From: Cyanophora paradoxa
Lineage: Eukaryota > Glaucocystophyceae > Cyanophorales > Cyanophoraceae
Direction: 5' to 3'
Length of the DNA: 64,000 bases
Assembly (NCBI GenBank): GCA_004431415.1
Contig: QPMI01000057.1
Coordinates: 1 to 64,000, forward strand
Both the position numbers and the translations under genes were made by a program. Positions 31,301-43,500 of this stretch are shown here, in pieces. The notes under the pieces were generated by a model, which saw only the letters and a program-made list of their open reading frames with translations, was not told where the DNA came from and made no database searches. Numbering within the stretch: the stretch's first letter is position 1; each line of letters opens with the position of its first letter.

Positions 31301-34300
31301 ACCAGCTGACATCGTGTTAGGGGCGTGTCAGAGAGTTGGAGGCGCAGCTGGTGAGGCTGGAGGACGAGCGGGAGGAGGTGCAGCTGCGGCAGGCCCTTCT
31401 CGCTGCCCGCGACCAGCGTGCCCGTGCTGAGAACGTCCTTGCCCGGGCCGCACCTGCATCTGCCCACCACCCGGGACTTGATCTCCCGCCCCTGCGGCCC
31501 CCCTCACCCCCCTGTCCTTCTCCACGCTCCCGGGCACCCTCGTTAAGCATACCGCCACCACTCGTCCTGAACCAGGATTCTCTCTCCTCGTTAGTCGGCC
31601 TCGTTGCGCCTCCCTCTCCGCGGGGCCTTGGCTTGCAAGGGATGGCGGCCCCACCCCTGGCACTGGACTGCCCATCGCCACGGCCAGCGCGAGGCCCCGG
31701 GCGCCGGGCCAGCTACAGGGAGGGGTCTGAGGGACGTCTCGATGAGGGGTAATTGTTTTTTTGATGAGGGGCGTCCTCTACCGCCACTACCTTACTAACA
31801 TATCATTGAATTTGACGCAGACTCCTTGACCGCCGCCTCTCAGACCTGCGAGCACTTCTCTCCACCCCGTCCACCGCATCCTCCTCCCTTCAGCCTCTTC
31901 CTCCGCCATCCCCGCCCCCCGCTTCGCCAACCACTGTTGCCGGCACGAGCCCTCGCTCAACACCAAGCGCTCCGGTTGTTTTCAGCCTTCACCCTGCGCC
32001 CACCGCCACTGTAGTTCCCGCTCCGCTCAACCGCCGAGCAACCGCCCCACAACCCATGATGATCCTTTCGCCCCCATCGTTTCACGTGGAGAGAGACGAG
32101 GCGGGTCCAGTCCCGATGGGCACCCTGTCAAGACGCCTCTCCGAGCCGGCCCCCCTCCAGCGCCAAGCCGGGCAGTCGCCCCCCCACCCCGAAGCGGCAG
32201 CGCCCCCCGCATTGCCCGCCCCAAGGCGGGGTTTTGCGCCCTCGCCAGTGCCGCCCTCGCCACGCATGGGCTCCCTTGTCGCCCCCGCGCCCGGACAGCG
32301 GCGCGGCAGCTTCACAGAGCGAGACGAGAAGGAGCTGGAGGTCAAACTGCTGGAAGGAAGGGTGGCGGAGCTGGAATCTGAGCTCGCCAGCAAGGAGGGG
32401 CGAAGGGAGGAGCTCGCGGCAGCCGTGCGTCGTCTGGAACTCCGCGCGCGCAATCTCCGGCAGGGCGGCACACCTCGGCCCGAGCTGCCTGGCACCGAAG
32501 TTGCCACACAGACTTCGGCTTCACAGACTTCGCCCCTTCTCACCTCCATCAATGAGCTCGACTGGGCACGCTCTCTGCGGGACAGCGTCGCAGAGGCCCT
32601 TCAAGACATTCGAGCAACGGTGGCTTCATTGTCTGGGCAGAAGTATGTGGGAAGAACGGACACGAGCGCAGAGAGCATGCTCAACGTTGAGGCGGCCGCT
32701 TCGGACATCGCCGAGGTGCCGGCAACTCGTTCGCTAAACCGGAGATTCGCTGATTATAAACCACTGTGGCAGGGCCTTGAGCAGCTCAAGAAGGAGGCAG
32801 CACGGATGCGAGCCGCACTAGCCGCGGGCCACCGCGTCCTATCCGAGCACGCCTTCGAGCTCCTCTGCCCGCCTCGGCCACCAGCTCATTCCGATTTAAA
32901 CCGAAATATCACCGCCGCCAATCAACAATCAGCCCCGCAGGAGATCGGTTGCGACAGTTCACAAGGCCACAGGACTCATCTGGAAGCCCGGGCCCGGGCC
33001 GAGGCCGATGCAGCGGAGAAGGAGGCCGCTGAGGCGCGGGGCGTGGCGGCAGCAGCAGCAGCCGAGGTGGAGCGCGTGCGAGCGACGCTGGCAAGCCTCA
33101 GCGCAGCGGCTTCCGGTGCTGAGGCGGCCGTGGAGGCTGCGAAGAAGGAGCTCGCGCGTTGCAAGGTGGCTGCGGCGGCGGCGAAGGAAGAGGAGGCGCG
33201 TTCGCGGGCCACGCTCGCGGAGGTGAACTCTGCAGTCCAGCGGGCGCGCTCCGAGGCCGAGGCGGCGCGCCAGGAGGTCGAGCGAGCTCGTCTGGAGGCT
33301 TCTGGCACGACGATTGCGCGAATGGTGACCACGGGAATAGGTCCTGGTGGCTCGCACGGGCCGGAGGCGGCTACGGCACGGTCAGAATGTGCACACCCGG
33401 AACTGGTTGCCGCAACCGCTCGAGCAGACGAGCGCCGCGCTCGGGCGGTGGTGGCAGAGATGAGCATAGCCGCCGGCGCTGCAGAAGGTGCGGCGGAGGC
33501 GGCGCGCGTCGAGACGGAGCTGGCGCGGGCGGAAGCGTCAAGGGCACAGGCGGCGGCGGCGGCGGCTCGGGCAGAAGAGGCACTCGCGAGGAGCGCCCTT
33601 GCGAAGCTGAAGGCGGCAGCCGAGGAGGCGGAGGCGGAGGCGGAGGCGGCGCGGGGGGAGACGCAGCGTGCCAAAGCCCAAGCAACTCGCTTCGAGGCGG
33701 CAGCCGCAGCCGCACAGGCTGAGGAGGAGCGTGCTCGCACGGCAATCGCCGAGCTCATCGCGGCAAGCACCAGGGATGCAGCGGCATTGGCTCGCACCGC
33801 GAACATCGCCGGCACAGCGGACAGGGTCAGTGCGGCTGCAGCCTGGGGAGAGGCGGGAGGAGGTGAGGCGGATACGATCCGGGCAGCGGCCTTTGGTGAG
33901 GTCTATGCCGTGCAAGCGGAAGCGGAGCGAGCCTCCGCTGCACTCGCGGAGCTGCGGGCCGCGGAAGCCCGGGCCCGGGCCGAGGCCGATGCAGCGGAGA
34001 GGGAGGCCGCTGAGGCGCGGGGCGCGGCGGCAGCAGCAGCAGCCGAGGTGGAGCGCTTGCGGGCGACGCTGGCAAGCCTCAGCGCGGCGGCTTCCGGTGC
34101 TGAGGCGGCCGCGGAGGCTGCGAAGAAGGAGCTGGCGCGTTGCAAGGTGGCTGCGGCGGCGGCGAAGGAAGAGGAGGCGCGTTCGCTGGTCACGCTCGCG
34201 GATGTGAACTCTGCAGTCCAGCGGGCGCGCTCCGAGGCCGAGGCGGCGCGCCAGGAGGTCGAGCGAGCTCGTCTGGAGGCTTCTGGCACGACGATTGCGC

Positions 34301-36616
34301 GAATGGTGACCACGGGAATAGGTCCTGGTGGCTCGCACGGGCCGGAGGCGGCTACGGCACGGGCAGAATGTGCACACCCGGAACTGGTTGCCGCAACCGC
34401 TCGAGCAGACGAGCGCCGCGCTCGGGCGGTGGTGGCAGAGATGAGCATAGCCGCCGGCGCTGCAGAAGGTGCGGCGGAGGCGGCGCGCGTCGAGACGGAG
34501 CTGGCGCGGGCGGAAGCGTCAAGGGCACAGGCGGCGGCGGCGGCGGCTCGGGCAGAAGAGGCACTCGCGAGGAGCGCCCTTGCGAAGCTGAAGGCGGCAG
34601 CCGAGGAGGCGGAGGCGGAGGCGGAGGCGGCGCGGGGGGAGACGCAGCGTGCCAAAGCCCAAGCAACTCGCTTCGAGGCGGCAGCCGCAGCCGCACAGGC
34701 TGAGGAGGAGCGTGCTCGCACGGCAATCGCCGAGCTTATCGCGGCAAGCACCAGGGATGCAGCGGCATTGGCTCGCACCGCGAACATCGCCGGCACAGCG
34801 GACAGGGTCAGTGCGGCTGCAGCCTGGGGAGAGGCGGGAGGAGGTGAGGCGGATACGATCCGGGCAGCGGCCTTTGGTGAGGTCTATGCCGTGCAAGCGG
34901 AAGCGGAGCGAGCCTCCGCTGCACTCGCGGAGCTGCGGGCCGCGGAAGCCCGGGCCCGGGCCGAGGCCGATGCAGCGGAGAGGGAGGCCGCTGAGGCGCG
35001 GGGCGCGGCGGCAGCAGCAGCAGCCGAGGTGGAGCGCTTGCGGGCGACGCTGGCAAGCCTCAGCGCGGCGGCTTCCGGTGCTGAGGCGGCCGCGGAGGCT
35101 GCGAAGAAGGAGCTGGCGCGTTGCAAGGTGGCTGCGGCGGCGGCGAAGGAAGAGGAGGCGCGTTCGCGGGCCACGCTCGCGGAGGTGAACTCTGCAGTCC
35201 AGCGGGCGCGCTCCGAGGCCGAGGCGGCGCGCCAGGAGGTCGAGCGAGCTCGTCTGGAGGCTTCTGGCACGACGATTGCGCGAATGGTGACCACGGGAAT
35301 AGGTCCTGGTGGCTCGCACGGGCCGGAGGTGGCTACGGCACGGGCAGAATGTGCACACCCGGAACTGGTTGCCGCAACCGCTCGAGCAGACGAGCGCCGC
35401 GCTCGGGCGGTGGTGGCAGAGATGAGCATAGCCGCCGGCGCTGCAGAAGGTGCGGCGGAGGCGGCGCGCGTCGAGACGGAGCTGGCGCAGGTGGAAGCGT
35501 CAAGGGCACAGGCGGCGGCGGCGGCGGCTCGGGCAGAAGAGGCACTCGCGAGGAGCGCCCTTGCGAAGCTGAAGGCGGCAGCCGAGGAGGCGGAGGCGGA
35601 GGCGGAGGCGGCGCGGGGGGAGACGCAGCGTGCCAAAGCCCAAGCAACTCGCTTCGAGGCGGCAGCCGCAGCCGCACAGGCTGAGGAGGAGCGTGCTCGC
35701 ACGGCAATCGCCGAGCTTATCGCGGCAAGCACCAGGGATGCAGCGGCATTGGCTCGCACCGCGAACATCGCCGGCACAGCGGACAGGGTCAGTGCGGCTG
35801 CAGCCTGGGGAGAGGCGGGAGGAGGTGAGGCGGATATGATCCGGGCAGCGGCCTTTGGTGAGGTCTATGCCGTGCAAGCGGAAGCGGAGCGAGCCTCCGC
35901 TGCACTCGCGGAGCTGCGGGCCGCGGAAGCCCGGGCCCGGGCCGAGGCCGATGCAGCGGAGAGGGAGGCCGCTGAGGCGCGGGGCGCGGCGGCAGCAGCA
36001 GCAGCCGAGGTGGAGCGCGTGCGGGCGACGCTGGCAAGCCTCAGCGCGGCGACTTCCGGTGCTGAGGCGGCCGCGGAGGCTGCGAAGAAGGAGCTCGCGC
36101 GATGCAAGGTGGCTGCGGCGGCGGCGAAGGAAGAGGAGGCGCGTTCGCGGGCCACGCTCGCGGAGGTGAACTTTGCAGTCCAGTGGGCGCGCTCCGAGGC
36201 CGAGGCGGCGCGCCAGGAGGTCGAGCGAGCTCAACCGGAAGAGGCTGAAGCACAGGCCATGCTGCAGAGAGGTCCACTGCACCTGTTGCGCCATGTGGAC
36301 ATGCTGGAGGTTCGGAATTTGTTTTTTCTTATCTCGTGGTTTGCGGCTGGGGTGTTCAATGAAATGTGCCACGGGGCGTACTTGCGCAGAACTCGGCAAC
36401 CTTCAAGAGGCCATCTCTCGGTGTGGTTTTCAAAGACCTCATGAAGGTGTGTCCAGTGATGTATTTTCATGGCGACTGCTCAGTTGTTTGCAGTCGCTCG
36501 AAGCTGTCCGAGCGGAGCAGGAGATGTTGGTTACGGCCCAGCGGCGTGAACTGTCTGCCCTCGGCTCACTGGAGGTCACCCTCGCCACCCCTTGTCCGTT
36601 TTGCCGAGGCAGCTGA
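28336..36616 (+). CDS. LRR plus giant coiled-coil protein (multi-exon)
   Basis: Exon 1 (28336-28567) starts MMELAGEEGASSSGRSSGTG. Exons 2 (28721-28939) and 3 (28988-29385) encode leucine-rich repeats: LKILDLTNNEIVNITGLDTC, LEVLRLNSNKIDRLPRALSA and then LRSLDSLDGIPF, the usual cap. All later exons are coiled coil rich in Ala, Glu and Arg. A huge exon (32056 to about 36300) contains three exact 981-base (327-residue) repeats plus part of a fourth. The last exon (about 36493-36616) ends PCPFCRGS. LRR followed by long coiled coil is typical of centrosomal, basal-body or ciliary proteins such as centriolin-like proteins. A cytoskeletal role is therefore inferred, but no specific orthologue is claimed. 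A poly-C intron lies at 29819-29855. Confidence 0.7.
32988..36230 (+). repeat. 981-bp in-frame tandem repeat, 3.3 copies
   Basis: The marker CCGGGCCCGGGCCGAGGC recurs at about 32988, 33969, 34950 and 35931, exactly 981 bases apart. Copies differ at only a handful of bases, for example the GCG to GTG change near 35329 and C to T near 35836. The unit encodes 327 residues of Ala-rich coiled coil and keeps the frame. The fourth copy stops after about 300 bases. Confidence 0.95.
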
Positions 36617-37901
36617 GGGGCCGTGCTTTGATTTTGATTCGAATAAAACTCTCTGTGGGTTGAACTGTGACTGTGGGTTGGACTTTGATTTGAGGGTTTG
36701 CCATACATCATTTTGGATTTTTCATTTGAGGGGTTGGGCGGGGTTGGGCTTCTGAATTGAGGGGTTGGTCCGAGTGGTCGCATCCGATCAAGAGGAGCTC
36801 GAGGGCTCCTGCCACCACCCTGAGACGCCCCCTGCCGCCACATGTACGTATACAAGCTTAAGACGCGATGCTGCGCATGCACCCACCGGCGCCCTGCGGG
36901 CACATGCCATGATCATCGGATGTAGATATATATATGTACAAGCGAGTCCCTGCGGAGCAGGAGTGGCTTTAAATTTGGGTCTTGCAATTGGGGCTTCAAG
37001 GCGTGAGCCTCGGAGGGTGGCCGCGCTTTGTTTTAAAACGCTTGAGGGGAGGTTGAGGGTCGCCCGGCCCACAACCGTGCGCGGTCACCGGGTTATAATT
37101 ACTGTTGAGCTCGAGAGGACTGTAGCTACGTATACGCCGCCTTTTAGCTTCTAGCTTGGTCTAGCTAGCGCAAGCGATACGTATACGTATACACGTTCGT
37201 ATACGCCGATAGCTAGGCTTCGTCGTAGAGCAACGCCTAGCTGCTGGCGCGGCCGGCACCGGCGTCGATCGATATCTAGCTCTAGCAACGCCGACGTCGC
37301 CGAGTCGAGCCCGGCCATCGCGATCGTCTTCTCTAGCCCTAGTAGGGTCGAAAATGGGCACCTAGGTCCAAAAATTCTTGCCGCAGTGCTTCATTCTCAT
37401 TTTGAATTTTTCCACAAGATAGCAACAAACCTAAGGGCCTCTCCTTTCCCCAAGGCCGATATATATATATATACATATCGAGCTGGCTAAAGTGTCCGCG
37501 GGGGCCCGGGGGGGGGGGGGGGGGGGGGGGGGGGGCGCATTACTAAGTTACTCCCCTCAGGGGGCTACACAGGGCCCGGCCAGCCAGTTCGCTGGTGGGC
37601 TGGGCCCGCGGTCGCCCCCGTTTTTTCTCACCCAGTCGACCCTTCTCGTCTCTATATAGCTAGGATGTGTGACGGAGGCAGCGAGTGAGCTATAGTCCGT
37701 CCGCCCTCGCATTGTAATCGCAATCAATTGCAAAGACGTCAGTTGCCGTCCAACCTCTACTCGTAATCGAAAATAGCTAGCCTTAACTTTGCTGAGGGGC
37801 CTTACTTTGATTTGGATTTGAAGCTCTCCAACCCCTAATCGTAATCGCCAAATCGTTATCCTTTTAGAAGGGGGGGGGGGGGTAAAAGTGTGGGAATTTT
37901 C
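36617..37901. other. Intergenic, repeat-rich, no gene seen
   Basis: Between the convergent ends of the LRR gene and argC. Contains TTTGATTTG words (36630-36740), TA-rich patches (36925, 37175, 37457), a G-run of 28 (37508-37535) followed by GCGCATTACT and CCCCTCAGGGGG (one arm of the 39.8-kb element), and a second G-run near 37870. No open frame has coding features. Confidence 0.55.
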
Positions 37902-39584
37902 TCAGGGGAACATGGGCATTTGCTTCAGAGCAGTCTCCTCGTCGAGTCCAAAAAGCAGGTTGAAATTTTGAATAGCTTGACCACTGCAATACAAGGCTCA
38001 AGAATGCAAAGCATTTTTATAAAACACGCGGTTACCTTGCGCCTTTGACAAGGTTGTCAATGACAGATACGATGATTGCACGTCCCTCGACTCTGCAGCA
38101 AGTTCAAGAGCTTGGCGGAAGTTCAATTGAGAATCGCAATCACCGATCCGGGAAAACTCCAATGACACAATGATTCGAACCGCGAACGTAGCGGGTGTGG
38201 GGCACATCTGAATTGAATGGCAGGACGTGCACGAACGGTTCACCTGCAGCAAAGTCACAAAAGCTTGGGCGCTCATTCCATTGCACGGAAACGCACTGGC
38301 GTAGACTCGCTGCAGTTCCGCAGCAAGATCTTGCGGTGAGCTGCCCGGAGCTAATTTCACATATGAAGTGCACAGCATTCCGCGGCTCATCGGCATGAGA
38401 TGAGGGGTGAACGAAACTGCGAAGCGACTAAGCAATGCCCCAGCGAAGCACCTCTACATACAGAACCTACCAGTTACATTCGTGCCTGCGGCCTCAGACA
38501 ATCCCTGCTCGATCTCGGGCGCGTGCCTGTGGCTAGCGACACCATAGGGATTGATGCCTTCCGCAATCTCGGTGAAGAGAAGGCTACAAAATCCGGGTCA
38601 GCAAAGATTAAGCAGCTCAAGCGAGACACACGCACTTCTCTTTCGCACTGCGACCCGCACCACTGACTCCGCTCTTGGCATCGATAATAATATCCGCAGG
38701 AAGAATGAGGTTCGCCTTGAGCAACGGATACAGAGGGAGCTGGCTGCAGGTGGGGTAGCAGCCTGCGATTGTTTTGAGATGATTTCAAGGGATTAAAATT
38801 GGTCACAGTGACCCGGATTGGCAATGAGCCTGGCAGATCGAATCTGATCGCGGTACAGCTCCGACAAGCCATACACGGCCTCCTCTTGCAGCTCAGGGGC
38901 GAGATGCTCGTGGCCATACCTGTGATGCTTTCTGAGCAAATCGAGGCCGTCTGTGGCTATCGGTTGCCGCTGACCACTTTGCGTAGGTGGCCACATCCTT
39001 CAGACGGAAGTCGGCAGACAGATCGACGATTTTAAGGTGGGCGGGGAGGCCCTTGATGATTTCCTGAGTTGTCGCGTGTGGCAGACAGCAGAAAACGCAG
39101 TCCACGTCGTTCCAGTTCACGTCTAAATGGCAGATTTAGAAAAATGAGTTTCGTCCGGACAGCGTCTCGCACCGGCGACTGAGACGAGGTCCGGAAGATC
39201 GAGGCGAGCAAGGTGCGGGAAGACCGACCGGAACGGCTTTCCGGCCTTGCGATCTGCCGTCAGAACCTTGAACTCCACTTGAGGGTGCAACGAAAGCAAG
39301 CGAACGATCTCAGCCCCCGTGTAGCCGCTCGCGCCAAGGACGCCGACGCGCACGCTCGCAGCTGGCGCGCCTGGCGTCAGACGTACAACTACCGGTGGAC
39401 AGAAATCTCACGCACACGCGGTGATCGCATTGTGACGGGAAGCAAAGAGGCGCCGCGTACGGGCGCCCTTTGACGCAGCTGCCACAAGCGTCGCCGGCCG
39501 GGACACGGGCGTTCCGCGGAATGAAGAGAGGAGATTTGGGCGGCTCGAACGGGCCGTCGGCGGAGTCGCGGCTGCGATGAACAT
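37902..39584 (-). CDS. argC: N-acetyl-gamma-glutamyl-phosphate reductase (multi-exon)
   Basis: ArgC makes N-acetyl-glutamate semialdehyde in arginine synthesis, in the plastid of plants and algae. The ATG at 39584 begins [20 protein letters not shown], a plausible transit peptide. The NAD(P)-binding glycine motif follows in the second exon: [20 protein letters not shown]. Later exons carry [20 protein letters not shown] and [12 protein letters not shown]. They are followed by a Tyr/Gly block (YGLSELYR), then [16 protein letters not shown] and [20 protein letters not shown]. The last two exons give [13 protein letters not shown] and [20 protein letters not shown], ending at 37902-37904. The catalytic Cys normally lies in a short exon just before the region at 38780; I see CYP-type sequence there. 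Introns are short with GT-AG ends. Confidence 0.88.
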
Positions 39585-39843
39585 GGCGGATCGGCCGGTT
39601 TCGGATTGCGCTTTTCGTGTACCCCCCTCTTTGCGCCTTCTCCAGAACTACGAACCAGAAGGTAGGACGCATTTGGACATGTACTCAAAACGCAGGTCCC
39701 GGCTACAAGTGTGGGAATGTACACTGCGGCCGCCGCGGCCGCGGGCCCAGATGCAGCCCACCAGCGAGCTGGCCGGCCGGCCGCGGGCCGCCGGGCCGGG
39801 CCCTGCCATGCGCCAGCTGCAGCTGCAGGCTGCGCATGCGTGG
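39585..39843. other. Upstream region of argC, no other gene seen
   Basis: Contains the likely argC promoter. From 39690 it changes into GC-rich repeats (GCCGCGGCCGCG, CGGCCGGCCGC) related to those at 20.9-21.5 kb. Antisense frames here look like shadows of a repeat. Confidence 0.4.
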
Positions 39844-40034
39844 CCCCCTGAGGAGAGTAATGCGCCTGCCCGCGGACACTCTGGCGGACACTATACGTAG
39901 CTATATATATATATATAGCTATATATATATATAGCTAGCTGGCGCCGGCTAGAGCTCGAGTGTCCGCGGGGTGGGTGGGGGGGTGGGGTGGGGGGGGGGG
40001 GGGGGGTGGGGGGGCGCATTACTCCCCTCAGGGG
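39844..40034. mobile_element. Small element with terminal inverted repeats (MITE-like)
   Basis: The left end reads CCCCCTGAGGAGAGTAATGC; the right end reads GCGCATTACTCCCCTCAGGGG, its near-perfect inverse. Inner arms CCCGCGGACACTC (39869-39881) and GAGTGTCCGCGGG (39958-39970) are exact inverse copies. The centre holds two runs of TATATA with AGCTAGCT. Total about 190 bases with no coding capacity. Single arms recur near 22050 and at 37490-37565. Target duplications were not established. Confidence 0.7.
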
Positions 40035-40101
40035 AGCATGCGTCGCCCTCTAATATAAGGAGATCAAGATGCAGCTAGCACGTGGAACTTCGGAAACGCA
40101 T

Positions 40102-40303
40102 ATCTGGTACTGCGGACAGAAAGTACCGTACGTTGAGCATGCGCGAGCCGGCAATCAACAAATCACTGAATTATATAATCATGATCATATACGTTGGTAA
40201 CCAATATCAAAGTTATAGTCCAATGCGTACTACGGTAACCGGCCCAGCTGCAGCTGCAGCGAGCCCAATTCAAATGATTGCAAAATTAACCACAAGTGAC
40301 TCT
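40102..40303 (+). repeat. Dispersed 195-bp direct repeat, copy 1
   Basis: Nearly identical to 44418-44610, from TCTGGTACTGCGGACAGAAA to CACAAGTGACTCT. This copy has an extra GGC and an extra AGCTGC unit in its middle. AT-rich, with TCATGATCATATACG. No open frame spans it. Confidence 0.93.
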
Positions 40304-42560
40304 TCGCTGCCCACCTCTGATTTCTATTCTCGTCCCTGGGTAGTCACTCCCTTTCCCGCGTAGGATCTCTCCTGTGCTGCCGCAGTGCGCATGCAGCTCT
40401 CAGAGTCTAGACTTAGTCCCCGGTCCGATGTCCGATCGCGAAACTTGAAAGGCTTAGTCCTGTAGGCTCGAGCTCATCTCTCGACTTGACACAGATTGAC
40501 ACCTCAGTTATATCTCTACACAGCGATACGCTAGTATGGGCAAGAACTCCAGGGCAACTTACCTAAAAGTACTCCAAAACCTCCGCAAGTACCGCCCAAA
40601 AAAACCACCAAGAACCGCCGCAAGGACCTCGAAAGGTACGACCAGGGTACGGGTGGTTGAGGTACCGAGTCACTTCCGGCGCGGGGGCTCATACAAGCCC
40701 AGAATCGGACACTAAACCCTGGTCGGCGTTCCGGGCCGTAGCTAGGCGCCCCAGCTGCAGAAATGGCATCCTATCGATCAATACTGGTGTCTCTGATGCC
40801 AAGCGCGCGCCCCCGAAGCGATTCAGGTGCCCTCCGTGCGAACTGCTTCGCCCCACTGGTCTGACGCGGTCCGAGCTGCAGCTAGGTGGCCGGAAAGCGC
40901 AGGCAGTCAACCTTTGAGCTGACGGCTATCGGGCAGCGCAGGCAGGTGCGGCTTTTCAAGGTCGCCGCTAACGGTCACATTGCACTGAGCGCAATCTGCC
41001 CGCAGACATGCGCTCTCGCTGGCTAAGACGCATTTAAAGAGTCTGTAGAGCGGGCCAGAGTGCTTCGCCGCTACCGCCGCCGTCGATTAGGTGTGGTGCC
41101 GCCGCCGCCGCTGCTGCCCCTCTCCATTGACGACGCGCAGACCGTGTAGATCAGCCATAGTGCAAGCCGTGTCGTCGGTAGAAGCAGATGCTGTCTCTTA
41201 GGCCGCCCTCATTTACGGTTCGCCGCCCGCTTGCATGCTCTCGACCGCCCGACCGACGTACGGCCCGCACCGCTTGCAGCGCGCTCGGCTGGCGGCGGCA
41301 TGATACAGCAGAGCTTTCTGAGCTGAGCAGCAATGCCGCGGTCCGTCCGGTTTCCTTTTTCCGGTTGTCCGATCCGTCGCCGCCTGCTGATTCGGGTTGC
41401 AGACGGTGCTGCGCTAGTGCTGCTCTGATGAAAACGAAGCGATAGTGCTGTTTCGGCGGAGCTGCTGCATCGACGATCAGATTCCTCGCTCCGTCGGCCG
41501 GCCGGCGCTCCCTCGAACCCTGCCGCTTCTAGCTGCGCTGCCTGGCTCGCGCTGCTAGAGCTAGACAGTTTTGCTTTCAGTATGACTGGAGCGCAACTCC
41601 CGCCGCCAGGCCGGTCTAGATCTGCTGCCGGCTGGCGGACCGCGCCCGGCTTCCAAACACCGCTGTCTGTGTGGCCGCTCTCCAGCCTAGCCTAGGATTC
41701 TGTTATCTATTTGTGTTTTATTGAAGAACACGCTCTCGCACCCACTGGGCCAGGCTCGGCGCGGATCTTGGGGCTTTGTTAGTTCTTGGCCGCGGTGCTT
41801 GAATGGCCATGGCGCAGTGGGCCGCATGATGTGTGTCGGCACCCCTCGAAAGCGTACTGCAGCAGATCTAGATCTGAGCGTGTACGCTTGCACGGCCCGT
41901 CTGAGTACGCCGACGCCTTGCACGCCGAGGCAACTGGTCCGCCAGGCCGACACCCCCTCGGCTGCGCACGCCCGGCCGTCATTCGGTGGCTGGTCCGCCC
42001 CGAGCCCTCCGAGGGCTCGCATTGAGAAGAAAGCTCAATTTGACACCGCACGAATGCTTCGGGGATGAGCCGCGCGACGTTTACTTGACGCGCGACGCGC
42101 TGATTCTGTGAGTGATCATGATCAGTGACATGAGGTGCGGGGTAAGCGAGTTCGCGACGTAGAAGCTGCAGGCGAGCTGTATATGGCCTTATTTAATATT
42201 ATCATGCTTAGTTGTAACTGCCGCCGCAGTTTCCAAGTTGCCAATTTCATGACCTCCTTCAATCCTGAAATGTGGGGTCAGTTTTATGCTGGTCGTTTAG
42301 GCTTTTTGAAGTAGTAATGATGCGGTTTTTTGGCAAATCGTCGGAGGCTGCCGCAGTGCGCGCGCGCTTTTGCCTGCAGTTTCTATCAGTAATAGTACAT
42401 AACTGATACATTTTGGAGCATTAGAGGCTGCAGGGGCCGCGCGCGCGCGGCTCTTGGTCTCCGGCCTGCCACTGGTACTGTCACTGGGCCTCTGAGCCAG
42501 AACTGTTTTCAGAGCCAAACACACACATACAGCGCGTGCGCTGCAAATCACATCATATTT
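40304..42560. other. Gene-poor stretch, no convincing CDS
   Basis: About 2.2 kb. Open frames of 60 to 115 codons exist on both strands (for example 41188-41445 and 41721-42068). Their products are Arg/Pro/Ser-rich with no motif and overlap each other antisense, as expected of GC-rich non-coding DNA. Some words, such as GGACCGTCCGG-type GC patches and AGATCTAGATCT, are scattered. A TATTTAATATTATCATG patch lies near 42190. I would not annotate a gene. Confidence 0.5.
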
Positions 42561-42584
42561 TCACTAAACTAAACCTTTAAAAAG

Positions 42585-43500
42585 CCCTGAAGAGCACAGC
42601 GCCGCCCCGTCCGCCGGGCGGCGCGGGGCCGCTCGGGCGGCCGCCAGCGCCGCCCCACGCCGCCCTGCGCCGCCCGGGCGGCCACCAGCGCCGCTCAGCG
42701 CCGCCCGCGCCGCCCGGCGGCCACCAGCGCCGCCTCGCACTGTCACCCGCCGCCTCCGCCGCCCGGGCAGCCGCCGCCGCCCGCGCCGCCCCGCGTCGCC
42801 CCGCGCCGCCCCCGCCGCCCGGGCGGCCGCCAGCGCCGCCCCGCGCCGCCCCGCGCCGCCCGCGTCGCCCCGCGCCGCCCCCGCCGCCGGGCGGCCGCCA
42901 GCGCCGCCCGCGCTGTCACCCGCCGCACCCGCCGCCTGGGCGGCCGCCGCCGCCGCCGGACGGCCGCCAGCGCCGCCCGCGTCGCCCCGCGCCGCCCGCG
43001 TCGCCCCCGCCGCCCGGGCGGCCGCCAGCGCCGCCCCGCGCTGTCACCCGCCGCACCCCGCCGCCTGGGCGGCCGCCGCCCGCCGCCCGGACGGCCGCCA
43101 GCGCCGCCCGCGTCGCCCGCGCCGCCCCGCCGCCCCGCGCCGCCCCGCGTCGCCCCGCGCCGCCCCCGCCGCCCGGGCGGCCGCCAGCGCCGCCCACGCC
43201 GCCCTGCGCCGCCCGGGCGGCCACCAGCGCCGCCCGCGCTGTCACCTGCTGCCCAGCGCCGCCGCGGCGCCCGGGCGGCCGCCAGCGCCGCCCCGCGCCG
43301 CCCGCGCCGCTCTGCGCCGCCCGCGTCGCCCCGCGCCGCCCCGCGCCGCCCCGCGCCGCCCCGTGTCGCCCCGCGCCGCCCGCGCCGCCCGGCGGCCGCC
43401 ATGTCCAGCGCCGCCCGCGCCGCCCGTGCGGCGATCCTCGCCGCCGCCCGCCGCCTCGCGCCGCCCGGGCGGCCGCCAGCGCCGCGCCGCGCCATCCCGT
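42585..43500. repeat. Extremely GC-rich CGCCGCC minisatellite
   Basis: About 0.9 kb made almost only of C and G, with a degenerate unit such as GCCGCCCGGGCGGCCGCCAG followed by CGCCGCCC or CGCGTCGCC. Longer higher-order units of about 50-110 bases, including CTGTCACCCGCCGC, recur five or six times. The long frames across it, on either strand, encode only Ala/Arg/Gly-rich sequence and are not treated as genes. Confidence 0.9.

Noticed and set aside
32976-36399. Long minus-strand and third-frame open frames of 180-299 codons opposite the LRR coiled-coil exon
   Set aside because: They repeat with the same 981-base period and are Ser/Ala/Arg low-complexity shadows of the plus-strand coiled coil.
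41687-42068. Two overlapping antisense frames of about 110 codons
   Set aside because: Mutually antisense, Arg/Pro-rich, no motif, no splice partners; typical of GC-rich non-coding DNA.
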